Shown: positions 62,977 through 64,000 of the stretch, one piece after another
How the letters are laid out: each line of letters starts with the position of its first letter
Numbering within the stretch: the stretch's first letter is position 1
Source of the DNA: Rhodococcoides kyotonense
Lineage (GTDB): Bacteria > Actinomycetota > Actinomycetes > Mycobacteriales > Mycobacteriaceae
DNA: 64,000 bases
Reading direction: 5' to 3'
Assembly (NCBI RefSeq): GCF_001645385.1
Contig: NZ_LVHI01000009.1
Location: 1-64,000, forward strand
Notes under the pieces: model-generated
What the model saw: only the letters and a program-made list of their open reading frames with translations
What the model was told of the DNA's origin: nothing
The model's database searches: none
Made by a program: the position numbers and the translations under genes

Positions 62977-63891
62977 GTGCCACTCGGTCATCCCGATCAC
63001 GGTCGGCTGCCCAGCGCGGACGACCTTCTGATCCTTCTCGCAGTCGGCCGGACCGGCAGATACAACACCGCAGCCGACGATCTGGGCGTCAACCACACCA
63101 CCATCTCGAGGCGAATCGCCGCGCTGGAGGCGACGCTCGGAGGTCGCGTCCTGACCAAGTCGGGCAGCGGGTGGGAGCTCACCGCACGCGGCAGGGACGC
63201 GCTGGCCGCCGCCGAGAACATCGAGGCCGCAGTACGGTCCCTGATCGGACCCGACGACGAAGCGGAAGGCGTCGTCCGAATCTCCGCCACCGACGGGTTC
63301 AGCGCTTACGTCATCGCACCTGCAGTCGCGCAGGTGAGGCGTCGGCACCCGGGCATTGCCGTCGAGATCGTTGCGACCACGCGCCGGGCGTCGCAGCAGC
63401 GGTCGGGCATGGACGTCGAAATCGTCGTCGGCAAACCGCAGGTGCATCGCGCCGAGGCGATCAAACTCAGCGACTACCACCTCGGCCTGTACGCCTCACG
63501 CTCCTACCTGCACGAACACGGAGAACCGACCACTGTCGCCGATCTGCAGGCCCATCCGCTCGTCTACTTCATCGACTCGATGCTGCAGGTCGACGACCTG
63601 GACATCGCAGCTGGCTTCGCACCACTGATGCGCGAGTCCGTGACGTCGACCAACGTGTTCGTGCACGTCGAAGCCACCCGCGCCCACGCAGGCATCGGAC
63701 TGCTGCCGTGCTTCATGGCCGACCGTCACGACGACCTGGTCCGCCTCCTGCCCGACGACGTCTCGATCCGACTCGACTACTGGCTGGTCTCCCGCGCCGA
63801 AACGTTGCGACGCCCCGAGGTGGCGCGTCTCGTCGACGCCCTCCGCACGTGCGTCACAGAACAACGGGATGCGCTTCTCGGCAAACGGTGA
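62977..63891 (+). CDS. LysR-family regulator
   Basis: A 304-residue protein from the GTG at 62977 with the winged helix LPSADDLLILLAVGRTGRYN and TAADDLGVNHTTISRRIAAL, then a substrate-binding domain (GVVRISATDGFSAYVIAPAV). The GTG is preferred because AAGAAT lies 6 nt before it and the helix-turn-helix then begins near residue 12 as in other LysR proteins. ATGs at 62917 and 62938 give longer N-termini. It is divergent from the MHS transporter and probably controls it. Its stop lies 1 bp from the stop of the convergent gene. Confidence 0.88.
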   Translation: MPLGHPDHGRLPSADDLLILLAVGRTGRYNTAADDLGVNHTTISRRIAALEATLGGRVLTKSGSGWELTARGRDALAAAENIEAAVRSLIGPDDEAEGVVRISATDGFSAYVIAPAVAQVRRRHPGIAVEIVATTRRASQQRSGMDVEIVVGKPQVHRAEAIKLSDYHLGLYASRSYLHEHGEPTTVADLQAHPLVYFIDSMLQVDDLDIAAGFAPLMRESVTSTNVFVHVEATRAHAGIGLLPCFMADRHDDLVRLLPDDVSIRLDYWLVSRAETLRRPEVARLVDALRTCVTEQRDALLGKR

Positions 63892-63892
63892 A

Positions 63893-64000
63893 TCACTCGG
63901 GCTGGCACGACGGACACCACCACGTTCGACGACGGGCCGGGTCTCCCGAGACCTCGGCCACCACCTTCACGACGGTTCCGCAGCGCAGGCACGGTTTGCC
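63893..64000 (-). CDS. Formamidopyrimidine/endonuclease VIII-type DNA glycosylase, C-terminal zinc finger (partial)
   Basis: The 35 codons before the window edge read GKPCLRCGTVVKVVAEVSGD then PARRRTWWCPSCQPE. This is the C-x2-C...C-x2-C zinc finger that ends Fpg/Nei glycosylases, with the CP-x-CQ form. The enzyme removes oxidised bases. The catalytic N-terminal domain lies beyond the right edge, so Fpg and Nei cannot be separated; the ending fits actinobacterial Nei paralogues. Confidence 0.85.
   Translation of the reverse strand, partial: GKPCLRCGTVVKVVAEVSGDPARRRTWWCPSCQPE

Overview
The window looks like chromosomal DNA of a high-GC, mycolate-producing actinobacterium, most likely Rhodococcus or a close relative. 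This is inferred from the gene set (actinobacterial MihF, an Mce lipid-import operon with a tandem-domain TetR regulator, many MpaB-type oxygenases, RecR/YbaB/MurT/GatD order), the high GC content, many GTG starts, and several apparently leaderless genes with a TANNNT box 6-7 nt before the start codon. The species cannot be fixed from the sequence alone.

Layout. (1) 1-280: the end of an IS30-like element cut off by the window edge, joined to a damaged copy of a palindromic repeat. (2) 281-14936: a core block with leuA behind a leucine leader-peptide attenuator, a small SHOCT/DUF6325 envelope cluster, a LysR/EamA pair, murT-gatD (amidation of lipid II glutamate), an AbiEi-like protein, recR-ybaB, an iron-regulated siderophore-interacting protein, an SRPBCC protein, and an FAD oxidase plus cyclopropane-fatty-acid-synthase-like pair. 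From memory this order matches Rv3710-Rv3720 of M. tuberculosis. (3) 14937-48030: an apparently inserted accessory region rich in lipid genes: three MpaB-family oxygenases, two with divergent TetR partners and one in an ALDH unit opposite a GntR/acyl-CoA dehydrogenase unit; an FdhF/YdeP oxidoreductase; a DUF808 membrane protein; an Mce3R-like regulator with its own operon, divergent from an enoyl-CoA hydratase/fadD/yrbEAB/mceA-F operon; mihF; a KhtTU-like K+/H+ antiporter; a second GntR; and fadB-fadA. (4) 48188-58212: the core block resumes (dnaX, aspartate aminotransferase, SRP RNA, tRNA-Ser) with DNA-repair, transglutaminase, PhoU, lipase and TetR/MFS-efflux genes between. (5) 58213-64000: a membrane glycosyltransferase-like protein, a TIGR03086 protein, a LysR / MHS transporter / 3-hydroxybutyrate dehydrogenase set, and the C-terminal zinc finger of a Fpg/Nei DNA glycosylase at the right edge.

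The most striking non-coding signal is a family of long palindromes (core CGAATGTATAG...CTATACATTCG, usually with a small GCGGC-loop-GCCGC hairpin beside it). Six full copies, one truncated copy and two diverged relatives lie almost always between convergent genes and often supply the stop codons and last residues of the flanking proteins. Arm substitutions are frequently compensated, so the family behaves like a mobile or dispersed bidirectional terminator. Other regulatory sites include a 46-bp palindrome between mpaB and tetR, an IdeR-type iron box, a GntR-type dyad, twin CGGAGG-N5-CCTCCG operators, a TTAACGCGTTAA box in front of the mce operon, and a 20-bp-phased repeat array next to dnaX.
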